A DNA stretch of 10,964 bases from a bacterium (lineage in GTDB: Bacteria > Bacteroidota > Ignavibacteria > Kapaibacteriales > UBA2268), in assembly GCA_024710535.1 (NCBI GenBank), contig JANJUO010000457.1:1-10964 (forward strand), in the 5' to 3' direction. Below the pieces are notes generated by a model. It did not search any database, had not been told where the DNA came from, and was given only the letters and a program-made list of their open reading frames with translations. Positions 1-7,374 of this stretch are shown here, in pieces. The position numbers were made by a program, and so were the translations under genes. How positions within the stretch are numbered: position 1 is the first letter of the stretch; each line of letters begins with the position of its first letter.

Positions 1-112
1 ATGATCATTTAATAATCAAATATGTATAATTACTATATGTGTATTATAAAATCGGATATTTAATAGATCAATTTATTTAAAAATTAGGGTAAAATTTCAT
101 TTGTAAATAAAA

Positions 113-136
113 AATGATTGAAAATAATAAATCATT
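113..136. repeat. AT-rich inverted repeat upstream of the first kinase
   Basis: A 7-base perfect inverted repeat, AATGATT at 113-119 and AATCATT at 130-136, encloses a 10-base A/T loop. The stem is weak because it is nearly all A/T, and no uninterrupted T run follows, so it is at best a marginal hairpin. It could be the end of an upstream transcription unit or a binding site, but in sequence this AT-rich it may also be chance. No gene is visible in 1-222. Confidence 0.2.
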
Positions 137-188
137 CTAAGATTTTATTCCTTAACATAGAATTAATATTAACTTCAAACAAGTGTGT

Positions 189-196
189 TAATTTTG
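189..196 (+). promoter_or_regulatory. Candidate Bacteroidota-type -7 promoter element
   Basis: The octamer TAATTTTG matches the TAnnTTTG -7 consensus described for the Bacteroidota primary sigma factor. It lies 26 bases before the ATG of the first histidine kinase, which would give a short leader. I see no convincing TTG/TTTG -33 element at the expected spacing upstream, so only half of the promoter is supported. The same octamer precedes the other main operon, at 3491-3498. Confidence 0.3.
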
Positions 197-222
197 AATT
201 TTGAAATTACGCCGGTCATTAT

Positions 223-1974
223 ATGAAAATTAATTTAAAGAAAACAATGTTTGGAAAGCTTATAATTCTGAGCGCAGTCCTCGAAGTTATAATTTTGATC
301 ATTGTTGCTTTTTCGATGTATTCCTTCAAACTAAATGAAAAGAAACAAAATCTATCCGAACTGCAAACATTAATACTTGAAAGTAGCAAATTAAGATTGG
401 AAATGCTTGTAAGAAGAGATTCGAATTTTACAAATCTTTACAAGAATAATTATAACAAAATCAAGAGAAATCTAAAAAATTATGACTCAATTAGTGTTGT
501 TATCGAAGATGTTGCAAGATTAGTTGAATTAGATAGTTTAAAAAATAATTACAGTAAGAAATTAGTTGTTTATTATCAAAAAATTGAGATATTCGGTCTA
601 AATGAGGATACAGGAATTGAGGGAAATTTCAGGGAAAAAATCCATAAAATCGAAGAAATATTAAAGCAGGAAAATAATGAAAAAATATATTTATTGCTTC
701 TTCAGGCAAGGCGCCGCGAGAAGGACTACATTATCAGAGGACGCTATGAATATTTCGATCAAGTGAATATGCTAATTTCGAAAATGCGAGATCAAATTGC
801 GAAATCGAATATCAAAAGTGCAAAAAAAGATTCAATTTTGGCTTATACTGATTCTTATACTCAAGCATTTTATGATTATGTGATGATAACAAAAAGTATG
901 TCCTCGCTCGAAAAGGAAATGAATGAAATAGAAACTGCAATGAAAAGTTTAATATTGGAAATTATTAAAAATGAGAATGTTACTATCAATACTTTTCAGG
1001 CAACGTTGATTCCATTGTTCATATTTTCGATTATAATCAGTATTGTGCTGTCGGTATTTATTTCAAAAAGTATAACAAAACCAATAGTTCATTTGAAGCA
1101 TGCCACGATTAAATTGGCAAATGGAGATTTTAACATCAAAGTGAAGATTGAGTCGGAGGATGAGATTGGGGATTTGGCTAATTTCTTCAATTATATGACA
1201 GAAAACATCTCAAATGCGAATAATACAATTATGAAACAGCAAGTCAAACTCAATAAGCAATATAATGATCTGAAGGAAGTGAATGCCACGCGTGATAAAT
1301 TCTTTTCGATTATTGCTCATGATTTGAAGAATCCGATAAGTGCATTTATGGGAGTTTCAAATTTTTTAGTGAAGAAATTTCAGGATTTAAGCAAGGATGA
1401 AATTAAAGAATTCATTGACGAGGTGAATAGTTCTGCCAAGCAATTGTATGAATTATTGGAAAATCTTTTGCTCTGGTCGAAATCCCAGCGCGGCTTAATT
1501 AATTATCATCCAATGGAATTAGAATTGAAATCATTGATTTTGCATAATGTAGATTTGTTGAAAATGAATGCGGACAATAAGAAAATTCAATTAGAATATT
1601 CTATTATCGAAAATATCAAGGTTTTTGCAGATCCAAATATGATAAATACAATACTTAGAAATCTGATAACTAATGCTATAAAATTCACTTATGAAGATGG
1701 AAAGGTTGAGATCAAAGCAGAAATTAAGGATGATTTTGCAATACTATCGGTTACTGATACCGGAGTGGGAATTGCTGAGGAGAATTTAAACAAATTGTTT
1801 AAGGTAGAAAATAGTATTTCAACATTGGGAACAGAGCACGAAACCGGAACAGGCTTGGGATTGATTTTATGCAAAGAATTTGTGGAAAAGCACAATGGTA
1901 AGATCTGGGTGGAAAGCAAAATTAACTATGGCTCAACATTCTTTTTTACAATTCCATTAAAACCCAATAATTAG
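223..1974 (+). CDS. Membrane-bound sensor histidine kinase (helical sensor, HAMP, HisKA, HATPase)
   Basis: A 583-residue inner-membrane sensor kinase expected to autophosphorylate on His and pass the phosphate to an unseen response regulator. One membrane helix spans about residues 11-33 and a second about 258-283. Between them is an extracytoplasmic, largely helical region of about 220 residues. It carries an ARRREKDY segment (E166, K167, D168) like the R-R-x-E-K-D-F signature of four-helix or HBM-type sensor domains. HAMP follows at about 284-336, then a short coiled coil. HisKA has the H-box AHDLKNP with the phospho-acceptor H366. HATPase_c shows the N-box (NLITNAIKF, N480/N484), the G1 box DTGVGI from D512 and the G2 box TGTGLGL at 541-547, so it looks catalytically complete. 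There is no receiver domain. The ATG is preceded by no clear Shine-Dalgarno but opens directly on a typical N-terminal membrane anchor. The next kinase begins 5 bp after the stop, so the two are probably co-transcribed. The ligand is unknown. Confidence 0.93.
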   Translation: MKINLKKTMFGKLIILSAVLEVIILIIVAFSMYSFKLNEKKQNLSELQTLILESSKLRLEMLVRRDSNFTNLYKNNYNKIKRNLKNYDSISVVIEDVARLVELDSLKNNYSKKLVVYYQKIEIFGLNEDTGIEGNFREKIHKIEEILKQENNEKIYLLLLQARRREKDYIIRGRYEYFDQVNMLISKMRDQIAKSNIKSAKKDSILAYTDSYTQAFYDYVMITKSMSSLEKEMNEIETAMKSLILEIIKNENVTINTFQATLIPLFIFSIIISIVLSVFISKSITKPIVHLKHATIKLANGDFNIKVKIESEDEIGDLANFFNYMTENISNANNTIMKQQVKLNKQYNDLKEVNATRDKFFSIIAHDLKNPISAFMGVSNFLVKKFQDLSKDEIKEFIDEVNSSAKQLYELLENLLLWSKSQRGLINYHPMELELKSLILHNVDLLKMNADNKKIQLEYSIIENIKVFADPNMINTILRNLITNAIKFTYEDGKVEIKAEIKDDFAILSVTDTGVGIAEENLNKLFKVENSISTLGTEHETGTGLGLILCKEFVEKHNGKIWVESKINYGSTFFFTIPLKPNN

Positions 1975-1979
1975 CGAAT

Positions 1980-3143
1980 ATGAATAATTATAATAATATT
2001 TTGGAAAAAGCAACAAATTCTTTTCATACAAATGGGAATCATTTATTCTCAATGATTGAGAAGAACAAATTTATTGATTTTGTTCTCGAAAATTCTTATG
2101 AAGTATTTTGGATACTAAACGAGAATAGAGAAACAAAGTTTATTAGCCCCTCAATTTATGAGCTAACCGGCTACACACAAAATGAATTTATGCAATTGAA
2201 ATTTTATGAAAAATTCTCAGAATCGTCCATTAAAAAACTTGATAATTTATTCACTTTTATTGATAATGTAAACGAATTCAAAAATATTACAATCGAATAT
2301 ATATCAAAAAAGGGATTGTTGATTCAAACTGAAGTATCTGGAGTTATTTTAAGAGATAAATTTAATAATTTTAAGGGTTTGTATGGATTAACCATAAATG
2401 TTAATGATAAATACAAGCTTCAAAATGAATTAAATTTAGAAATTGATAAAAATAAAGATGCCAATAAATTCAAAAATATAGTTCTTGGAATTATGGGTCA
2501 CGAGTTTCGTACTCCATTGAGCGGAATTCTTGGTTCGGTGAAATATTTATCAAAATCTATCACAAACCATGACGATAAAGAAATTTTGGATTATATTTAT
2601 CAATCAGCAACAAGACTAAATGCAACACTGAATTCAGTTCATACCTTAGCCGCAATCGAATCTAATCAGATAGTTATTGAAAAGCAAGAGATTGATATTG
2701 TTGAAATTGCAAAAAACACATTAGTTTCTTTTGAGCATTTAATTGTTTCAAAAAATATTAAAATGGAGTGCGAATTCAACTTAGAAAATCCAAATATAAA
2801 CACAGACGAAAATTGCATTTCGCAAATAATTTACCATTTAATGGATAATTCTGTTAAATTCACAGATAGCGGCATCATAAAACTCGAAATAAATTTAATT
2901 AAAACTCCAGATAAAAAAATTGAAATAGTAATAAAAGATTCTGGCATTGGAATCAATCTCCAAAAGATAGAAGTAATTTTTGAACCGTTTAGACAATTAA
3001 GCGAAGGGCATAGCCGCAATTATGAAGGCTTGGGTTTAGGTCTGACAATCACAAAAAAACTAATCCATAAACTAAACGGCACTATTGAAGTAAATAGCGA
3101 AATAAATAATGGCTCTGAATTTCGAGTACAAATACCAATTTAA
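1980..3143 (+). CDS. Soluble PAS-domain sensor histidine kinase
   Basis: A 387-residue cytoplasmic histidine kinase with no signal peptide or membrane segment. A PAS domain fills about residues 30-140, with the characteristic FISPSIYELTGY stretch and the EFMQLKFYEKF segment, and would bind a small ligand or cofactor or mediate dimerisation. After a short helical linker, HisKA has the H-box GHEFRTPLSG with phospho-acceptor H174. HATPase_c has an N-box around N290 (LMDNSVKF), the G1 box DSGIGI from D320, the EPF segment, and the G2 box GLGLGL from G350, so all ATP-binding motifs are present. No receiver or Hpt domain is fused. It starts 5 bp after the membrane-bound kinase, suggesting one transcript and possibly one signalling unit with two inputs. 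No response regulator follows; the intergenic region starts at 3144. The start ATG has no strong ribosome binding site, which is usual for this group, and translational coupling is likely. Confidence 0.92.
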   Translation: MNNYNNILEKATNSFHTNGNHLFSMIEKNKFIDFVLENSYEVFWILNENRETKFISPSIYELTGYTQNEFMQLKFYEKFSESSIKKLDNLFTFIDNVNEFKNITIEYISKKGLLIQTEVSGVILRDKFNNFKGLYGLTINVNDKYKLQNELNLEIDKNKDANKFKNIVLGIMGHEFRTPLSGILGSVKYLSKSITNHDDKEILDYIYQSATRLNATLNSVHTLAAIESNQIVIEKQEIDIVEIAKNTLVSFEHLIVSKNIKMECEFNLENPNINTDENCISQIIYHLMDNSVKFTDSGIIKLEINLIKTPDKKIEIVIKDSGIGINLQKIEVIFEPFRQLSEGHSRNYEGLGLGLTITKKLIHKLNGTIEVNSEINNGSEFRVQIPI

Positions 3144-3177
3144 CGCGAATTTATAATTGAAGAAACTTGTATATCAA

Positions 3178-3204
3178 TTTCGTCAGCTGTAACAACTGAC
3201 GAAA
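3178..3204. repeat. Strong hairpin downstream of the kinase pair
   Basis: A 9-base perfect stem, TTTCGTCAG at 3178-3186 and CTGACGAAA at 3196-3204, encloses CTGTAACAA. Within that loop TGT and ACA can pair partly after a C/A mismatch, so the whole element is nearly palindromic. It lies 34 bases after the stop codon of the second kinase, where a transcription terminator would be expected. No run of T follows on the + strand and none on the - strand either, so it is not a standard intrinsic terminator. An RNA-stabilising 3' stem-loop or a dimeric regulator site are alternatives. Confidence 0.5.
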
Positions 3205-3266
3205 CTGTGGTATTTGTTCTGTCGCATTTTTGAAACAGACATTGACCTTCGACAGCAGTAACAACT
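3179..3266. repeat. Pair of imperfect 19-base direct repeats
   Basis: TTCGTCAGCTGTAACAACT at 3179-3197 and TTCGACAGCAGTAACAACT at 3248-3266 match at 17 of 19 positions and are offset by 69 bases, a multiple of three. The first copy forms most of the adjacent hairpin; the second lacks the matching right arm. Read on the - strand, both copies encode a V-V-T-A segment in the same frame, separated by 23 codons. The pair may be a regulatory site duplication or the remnant of a repeat-containing coding sequence. Confidence 0.4.
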
Positions 3267-3490
3267 AATTCAACGAAGTTATTTATTTCAAATCTTATTA
3301 TAAATCTCCATACTACATAGAAATCATCCGAAAAGTTAATGTTGTGTAAATTTCTTAATACTTTTTGGAAAGCCAAATCATAGTATCTTATTGTATTTTA
3401 AAGAGTTTTATCAATATTTGATTTTATTTGTATCAATTATCGTTCACTCAAAATTGATATATCATTTATACATTTCTAACATCTCCGCAC

Positions 3491-3498
3491 TAATTTTG
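3491..3498 (+). promoter_or_regulatory. Candidate -7 promoter element of the sugar operon
   Basis: The octamer TAATTTTG fits the Bacteroidota TAnnTTTG -7 consensus and is identical to the one before the first kinase. It ends 32 bases before the ATG of the glycosyltransferase. A Shine-Dalgarno-like AAAGGA at 3516-3521 lies between it and the start codon, 9 bases before the ATG. No clear -33 TTG is present at the proper spacing, so the call rests on one element and on position. Confidence 0.35.
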
Positions 3499-3530
3499 TA
3501 TTCTTTAAAAGAAATAAAGGAAACAATATT

Positions 3531-4595
3531 ATGCGATTGTTAGACGAGCAATTTATCAATAGAAATCATAATCGAAAGGTATTATTTATTTGCGGAACGA
3601 TGAATACAACTACAATGATGCATGAAATTTCGAAGTATTTGCAAGATTATGATTGCTATTTTACGCACATGTATGCAGATGGTTTGCTTGATTTCCTTGC
3701 AAAAAATGAAATGTTGGGCTTTGTTCCATTAAGTGGAGCCACCAAAGAGAATACAATCAATTATTTCAAAAATCATAATTTGAAGATCGATTTTTATGGA
3801 AAAGCAAATACTTATGATTTGGTGGTTACCTGCACAGATTTGATAATTCCCAATAATATCAAAAATACTAAAATTGTGCATGTGCAAGAAGGAATGACAG
3901 ATCCTGAAAACTACCGTTATTTATTAGTGAAATATCTTGGCTTACCAAATTTTATTGGCTCAACATCGATGATGGGAATGTCTGATGTTTATGATATTTT
4001 CTGCGTTGCATCAGAAGGATTCAAGGAATTATTTATAAATAAAGGCATTAATCCTTCAAAAATCCGAGTAACCGGCATACCAAATTATGATAATTGTATC
4101 CAATATTCAAAAAATGATTTTCCTTATAAGAATTATGTTTTAGTTGCAACAAGCGATTATCGAGAAACATTTAAATATGAAAATCGAAAGTTGTTCATTA
4201 AGAAATCGGTAGAAATTGCAGACGGTCGCCAACTGATTTTCAAATTACATCCAAACGAAAACTTCGATAGAGCAATTAAAGAAATCAAAAAATATGCTCC
4301 TGAAAGTTTGATTTATACATCTGGAAATGTTCACGAAATGATAGCAAATTGTGATGTTTTGATAACTAAATATTCAACTGTTGTGTTTACGGGAATCGCA
4401 TTAGGCAAGGAAGTCTATTCGGATGTCGATTTAGAAATTCTAAATAAATTATCTCCAATACAAAATGATGGTATTTCTGCATTAAATATAGCTGAAGAAT
4501 GTAGAAAATTAATAAATTCTGAAATTAAAGTTGTTAGAAATACCAATCAAGGTTATTTGATAAATAGATTATACAATTCATATATAAAAGCATAG
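3531..4595 (+). CDS. GT-B glycosyltransferase, candidate CMP-ulosonic acid transferase
   Basis: A 354-residue soluble protein with the look of a two-domain GT-B transferase, related to the CDP-glycerol glycerophosphotransferase and capsule/sialyl transferase groups. No signal peptide or membrane segment is visible. Three short motifs in order resemble those of bacterial CMP-sugar transferases: an acidic-Gly motif (VQEGMTDPE, E120-G121), an HP motif (FKLHPNE, H240-P241) and a Ser/Thr motif (TKYSTVVF, S282-T283) within the segment ANCDVLITKYS. HP and Ser motifs contact the cytidine nucleotide in those families. It opens the six-gene operon and ends 3 bp before the SpsF-type cytidylyltransferase, so a CMP-activated sugar is the natural donor; the acceptor is unknown. 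AAAGGA at 3516-3521 supports this ATG. A teichoic-acid-type glycerophosphotransferase is less likely in this context. The general fold is well supported; the donor is inferred. Confidence 0.7.
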   Translation: MRLLDEQFINRNHNRKVLFICGTMNTTTMMHEISKYLQDYDCYFTHMYADGLLDFLAKNEMLGFVPLSGATKENTINYFKNHNLKIDFYGKANTYDLVVTCTDLIIPNNIKNTKIVHVQEGMTDPENYRYLLVKYLGLPNFIGSTSMMGMSDVYDIFCVASEGFKELFINKGINPSKIRVTGIPNYDNCIQYSKNDFPYKNYVLVATSDYRETFKYENRKLFIKKSVEIADGRQLIFKLHPNENFDRAIKEIKKYAPESLIYTSGNVHEMIANCDVLITKYSTVVFTGIALGKEVYSDVDLEILNKLSPIQNDGISALNIAEECRKLINSEIKVVRNTNQGYLINRLYNSYIKA

Positions 4596-4598
4596 AAA

Positions 4599-5378
4599 AT
4601 GGAAATAGTTATTGTTGTGCAAGCAAGAATGGGTTCAACAAGATTACCCGGTAAAATCTTAAAAAAAATTGATAACAAAACTTTACTCGAAATACAAATA
4701 GAACGAATAAAAGCTATTAAAACTAAAGCTACCATCGTAGTTGCTACAACAAAAAATCCTAATGACAATGAAATAGTTGAATTGTGCAAAGAGATAGGCG
4801 TAAATTCCTATAGAGGAGATGAATACGATCTTTTGAATAGACATTATCAAGCGGCAAAATTATTTAACGCTGATACTGTTGTGAAAATACCGTCTGATTG
4901 TCCATTGATTGACCCTAATATTATTGATAAGGTTCTGGATTTTTATATCAAAAATTACAAGTCTTATGATTATGTCAGTAATCTACATCCGCCATCTTAC
5001 CCAGATGGAAATGATGTTGAGGTAATGTCTTTTGATGCTTTGCAGGTTGCAAATAAATTTTCCACAAAAACTTACGAGCGTGAGCATACAACACCGTTGT
5101 TTTGGAATAGTAAACAGAATTTTCGAGTTGGGAATGTAGTTTGGGAGACAGGTATGGATTTATCAGAATCTTTAAGATTGACAGTAGATTATCAAGAAGA
5201 TTTTGATTTTATTAAAGCAATATATAATGAACTCTACCCCTCGAACAATTTTTTTGGTGTGGAAGAAATTATTGATTTGCTACACAGAAAACCTGAATTG
5301 GCAATGATAAATGCTAAATACAATGGTTTATTTTGGTATAATAAATTAGTTAAAGAAGAAGAATTATCAACAATATAA
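4599..5378 (+). CDS. spsF: SpsF-type cytidylyltransferase (CMP-sugar activation)
   Basis: A 259-residue nucleotidyltransferase of the SpsF/CMP_transf_3 family, expected to join CTP and a 2-keto-3-deoxy sugar acid to give a CMP-sugar and pyrophosphate in the cytoplasm. The N-terminal nucleotide-binding loop QARMGSTRLPGK covers residues 8-19. Further family landmarks are RGDEYDLLNR (about 72-81), the metal-binding region KIPSDCPLIDP (96-106, D100 and D105), PDGNDVEV (135-142), YEREHTTP (about 163-170) and RLTVDY (193-198). The length is usual for a single-domain member. It lies 3 bp after the glycosyltransferase and 9 bp before the transketolase. Together with a NeuB homologue at the end of the operon it points to a CMP-activated ulosonic acid. 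The exact sugar cannot be read from the sequence; some SpsF relatives act in spore-coat polysaccharide or other nucleotide-sugar routes. Confidence 0.88.
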   Translation: MEIVIVVQARMGSTRLPGKILKKIDNKTLLEIQIERIKAIKTKATIVVATTKNPNDNEIVELCKEIGVNSYRGDEYDLLNRHYQAAKLFNADTVVKIPSDCPLIDPNIIDKVLDFYIKNYKSYDYVSNLHPPSYPDGNDVEVMSFDALQVANKFSTKTYEREHTTPLFWNSKQNFRVGNVVWETGMDLSESLRLTVDYQEDFDFIKAIYNELYPSNNFFGVEEIIDLLHRKPELAMINAKYNGLFWYNKLVKEEELSTI

Positions 5379-5387
5379 ATTATAATT

Positions 5388-7352
5388 ATGAAATTTAATA
5401 TTATTCCTAAATCGGAATTCGACAAAGTACATAAAAGTAATTTGTCTTCAGTACAAAAAAGTGAATTATGGGCATTGATGTGCAGGTATAACAGCTTTGT
5501 ATCCATCAAAAAAGCCGGATCCGGGCATATTGGAAGTAGTTTTAGTGCAATGGATATCGTTGTTTATCTTTATTTGAATGAATTAAATATACATGAAAAA
5601 GGTTTGAAATCTTCGGATAGAGATATTTATTTTTCATCAAAGGGTCACGATGTTCCGGGATTATATTCAGTTCTTTTTTCATTTGGAATTATTAGTGAAT
5701 ATGATTTGATGCATTTAAGGCGGCTTGGCGGATTGGATGGACATCCTGAAATTAAAACAAAAGGGATTGAAGCAAATACAGGTTCACTTGGGATGGGCAT
5801 ATCCAAAGGCAGAGGATTTGCTATTGCAAAGAAACATCTCGGAAAAGATGGTCATGTTTTTGTGTTAACAGGAGATGGCGAATTTCAGGAAGGACAAATT
5901 TATGAATCTTTACAATCCACAGCTCATCAAAAAATTGACAAACTTACAGTAATTATTGATAGAAATAAGTTTCAAACAGATAGACTTGTAAATAATGTAA
6001 ATAGCATTGAAGATTTAAAAGAAAAAATTGAGTCATTCGGTTGGGCTGTAAGAGTATGTAATGGTCATGATTTTGAAGATATTTCAGATTCGATAAATTG
6101 GTCAAAATCAATAGAAGGTAAGCCAAGTTTGATTATTGCTGATACAATCAAGGGTAAAGGAATTTCATTTATTGAAGAAACAAATATTGGAGAAAATGAT
6201 GAACAGATGTATAAATGGCATTCTGGTGCTCCAAGCGATTCTCATTTCACACAAGGTATTAATGAATTAAGCAATAAGATTTCTGAATTTGTTTCAAAAA
6301 ATAATCTATCGGAAGTTGAGTACAAATTTGTTTATGAATCAGAAAACATAGCAACTTTATCAAAAAAAGAATATATAACAGATGCTTATGGTGATGAGTT
6401 ATGCAAATTAGCTGAATTAAGAGATGATTTTATTGTTATTGATGCTGACCTTTCGGCAGATTGCAAATTAAGAAATTTTGAAAGACAATATCCGAGTAGA
6501 TTCATTGAAAATGGTATTGCAGAGCAAGATATGGTTTCTATGGCAGGAGGAATTGCAAGAATGGGATTGATCCCCATTGTAAATTCATTTGCAAGTTTCC
6601 TTAGTTCAAGAGCAAACGAGCAAATTTATAATAATGCTTGCGAACACACAAAAATCATTTACGCATTGCATTTTAGTGGAATGATACCGGCAGGACCCGG
6701 CAAATCACATCAAAGTGTTCGAGATATTAGTTTGCTTGGAGCAATACCTAATATCACCATCATACAACCTGCCAATCAAATTGAAACAAGATTAGCATTG
6801 CAATTTGCAATCAATGATTCCAAAGAAAATGTTGCATTAAGAATGAATATTGGTCCTTGCCCAATAGATATTGAGTTTCCTGAAAATTATCAATTCAAAA
6901 TAGGAACAGGTACAATATTAAAAGAAGGAAGCGATGCAGTATTGTTTGCTTATGGTCCTGTTATGCTTGCTGAAGCATTAGGTGCGGCTGAAATCTTACA
7001 TTCATTTGGTTTTGAATTATGTGTAATTAATATGCCATTTTTGAATAGAATAGATATTGGTTGGCTTAACAGAACTTGCTCAAAGTTTGAATTATTCTAT
7101 ATTCTCGAAGACCATTCTGTATTTGGTGGTTTGGGAGATAATCTTACTAATGCTTTAATAAATAACTGGAAAATTAGCGTTAAAAAAATTGTAAAAATCG
7201 GACTTGATAACTATCCAGAATGTGGGCAACCTTTTGAAGTTCTTAATCATCATAAATTGGATGCAAAATCAATTGCATCAAGAATAATTGGTGGAGATTA
7301 TAATATTTTTAGTGATAGAAGTATTGCTTATAGTGATGAAGCACCACAATAA
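5388..7352 (+). CDS. Transketolase (single-chain, ThDP-dependent) in a sugar operon
   Basis: A 654-residue thiamine-diphosphate enzyme that should move a two-carbon ketol unit from a ketose to an aldose. Both halves are in one chain: the ThDP-binding half (about 20-290) and the pyrimidine-binding plus C-terminal half (about 328-640). Visible residues include H47 (GSGHIG), H87 (SSKGHDVPGLY), H119 (GHPE), the ThDP/metal motif GDGE at 162-165 ending with the N of VIIDRNKFQTD, the catalytic Glu E379 in NGIAEQDM, and H441 in PAGPGKSHQSVRD. Length matches ordinary transketolases, but the wording (SGHIGSSFSAMD, SKGHDVPGLY) is closer to the split N-terminal and C-terminal transketolases of secondary pathways than to pentose-phosphate TktA. 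DXS and pyruvate dehydrogenase E1 are less likely. It lies between the cytidylyltransferase and the aminotransferase, so a role in building the sugar precursor is inferred rather than housekeeping. The ATG is preceded only by A/T-rich sequence. Confidence 0.9.
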   Translation: MKFNIIPKSEFDKVHKSNLSSVQKSELWALMCRYNSFVSIKKAGSGHIGSSFSAMDIVVYLYLNELNIHEKGLKSSDRDIYFSSKGHDVPGLYSVLFSFGIISEYDLMHLRRLGGLDGHPEIKTKGIEANTGSLGMGISKGRGFAIAKKHLGKDGHVFVLTGDGEFQEGQIYESLQSTAHQKIDKLTVIIDRNKFQTDRLVNNVNSIEDLKEKIESFGWAVRVCNGHDFEDISDSINWSKSIEGKPSLIIADTIKGKGISFIEETNIGENDEQMYKWHSGAPSDSHFTQGINELSNKISEFVSKNNLSEVEYKFVYESENIATLSKKEYITDAYGDELCKLAELRDDFIVIDADLSADCKLRNFERQYPSRFIENGIAEQDMVSMAGGIARMGLIPIVNSFASFLSSRANEQIYNNACEHTKIIYALHFSGMIPAGPGKSHQSVRDISLLGAIPNITIIQPANQIETRLALQFAINDSKENVALRMNIGPCPIDIEFPENYQFKIGTGTILKEGSDAVLFAYGPVMLAEALGAAEILHSFGFELCVINMPFLNRIDIGWLNRTCSKFELFYILEDHSVFGGLGDNLTNALINNWKISVKKIVKIGLDNYPECGQPFEVLNHHKLDAKSIASRIIGGDYNIFSDRSIAYSDEAPQ

Positions 7353-7363
7353 TTTTAATTAAA

Positions 7364-7368
7364 AGAGG
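7364..7368 (+). promoter_or_regulatory. Shine-Dalgarno site of the aminotransferase gene
   Basis: AGAGG stands 6 bases before the ATG at 7375 in the 22-base gap after the transketolase. It is one of the clearer Shine-Dalgarno sequences in the window; others are AAAGGA at 3516-3521 and AGGA at 10430-10433. It fixes the start of the aminotransferase. Confidence 0.5.
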
Positions 7369-7374
7369 AAAAAA

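Larger units (their letters stand above)
3144..3530. other. Intergenic region between kinase pair and sugar operon
   Basis: This 387-base stretch holds no convincing gene on the + strand. It contains a strong hairpin shortly after the second kinase, an imperfect 19-base direct repeat, a weaker inverted repeat (CTGTCG at 3219-3224 and CGACAG at 3250-3255), and a candidate -7 element and ribosome binding site before the glycosyltransferase. On the - strand an open frame of 78 codons runs from a TTG codon at about 3376 to a stop at 3140. It overlaps the end of the second kinase and has no recognisable domain, so I do not call it a gene. The region probably terminates the kinase transcript and starts the sugar operon. 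Confidence 0.7.

Noticed and set aside
3178..3204. Intrinsic (rho-independent) terminator
   Set aside because: The stem is good, but neither strand has the following T run needed for a standard terminator call; recorded as a hairpin only.
5234..5509. Reverse-strand open frame of 91 codons across the cytidylyltransferase/transketolase junction
   Set aside because: It lies opposite two clearly conserved coding regions, has low-complexity hydrophobic content and no recognisable domain, so it is a shadow frame.
5388..7352. 1-deoxy-xylulose-5-phosphate synthase (DXS)
   Set aside because: DXS also has fused ThDP domains, but the GDGE...NKFQTD region, H47/H87/H119/H441 placement and C-terminal motifs fit transketolase better, and there is no isoprenoid context.
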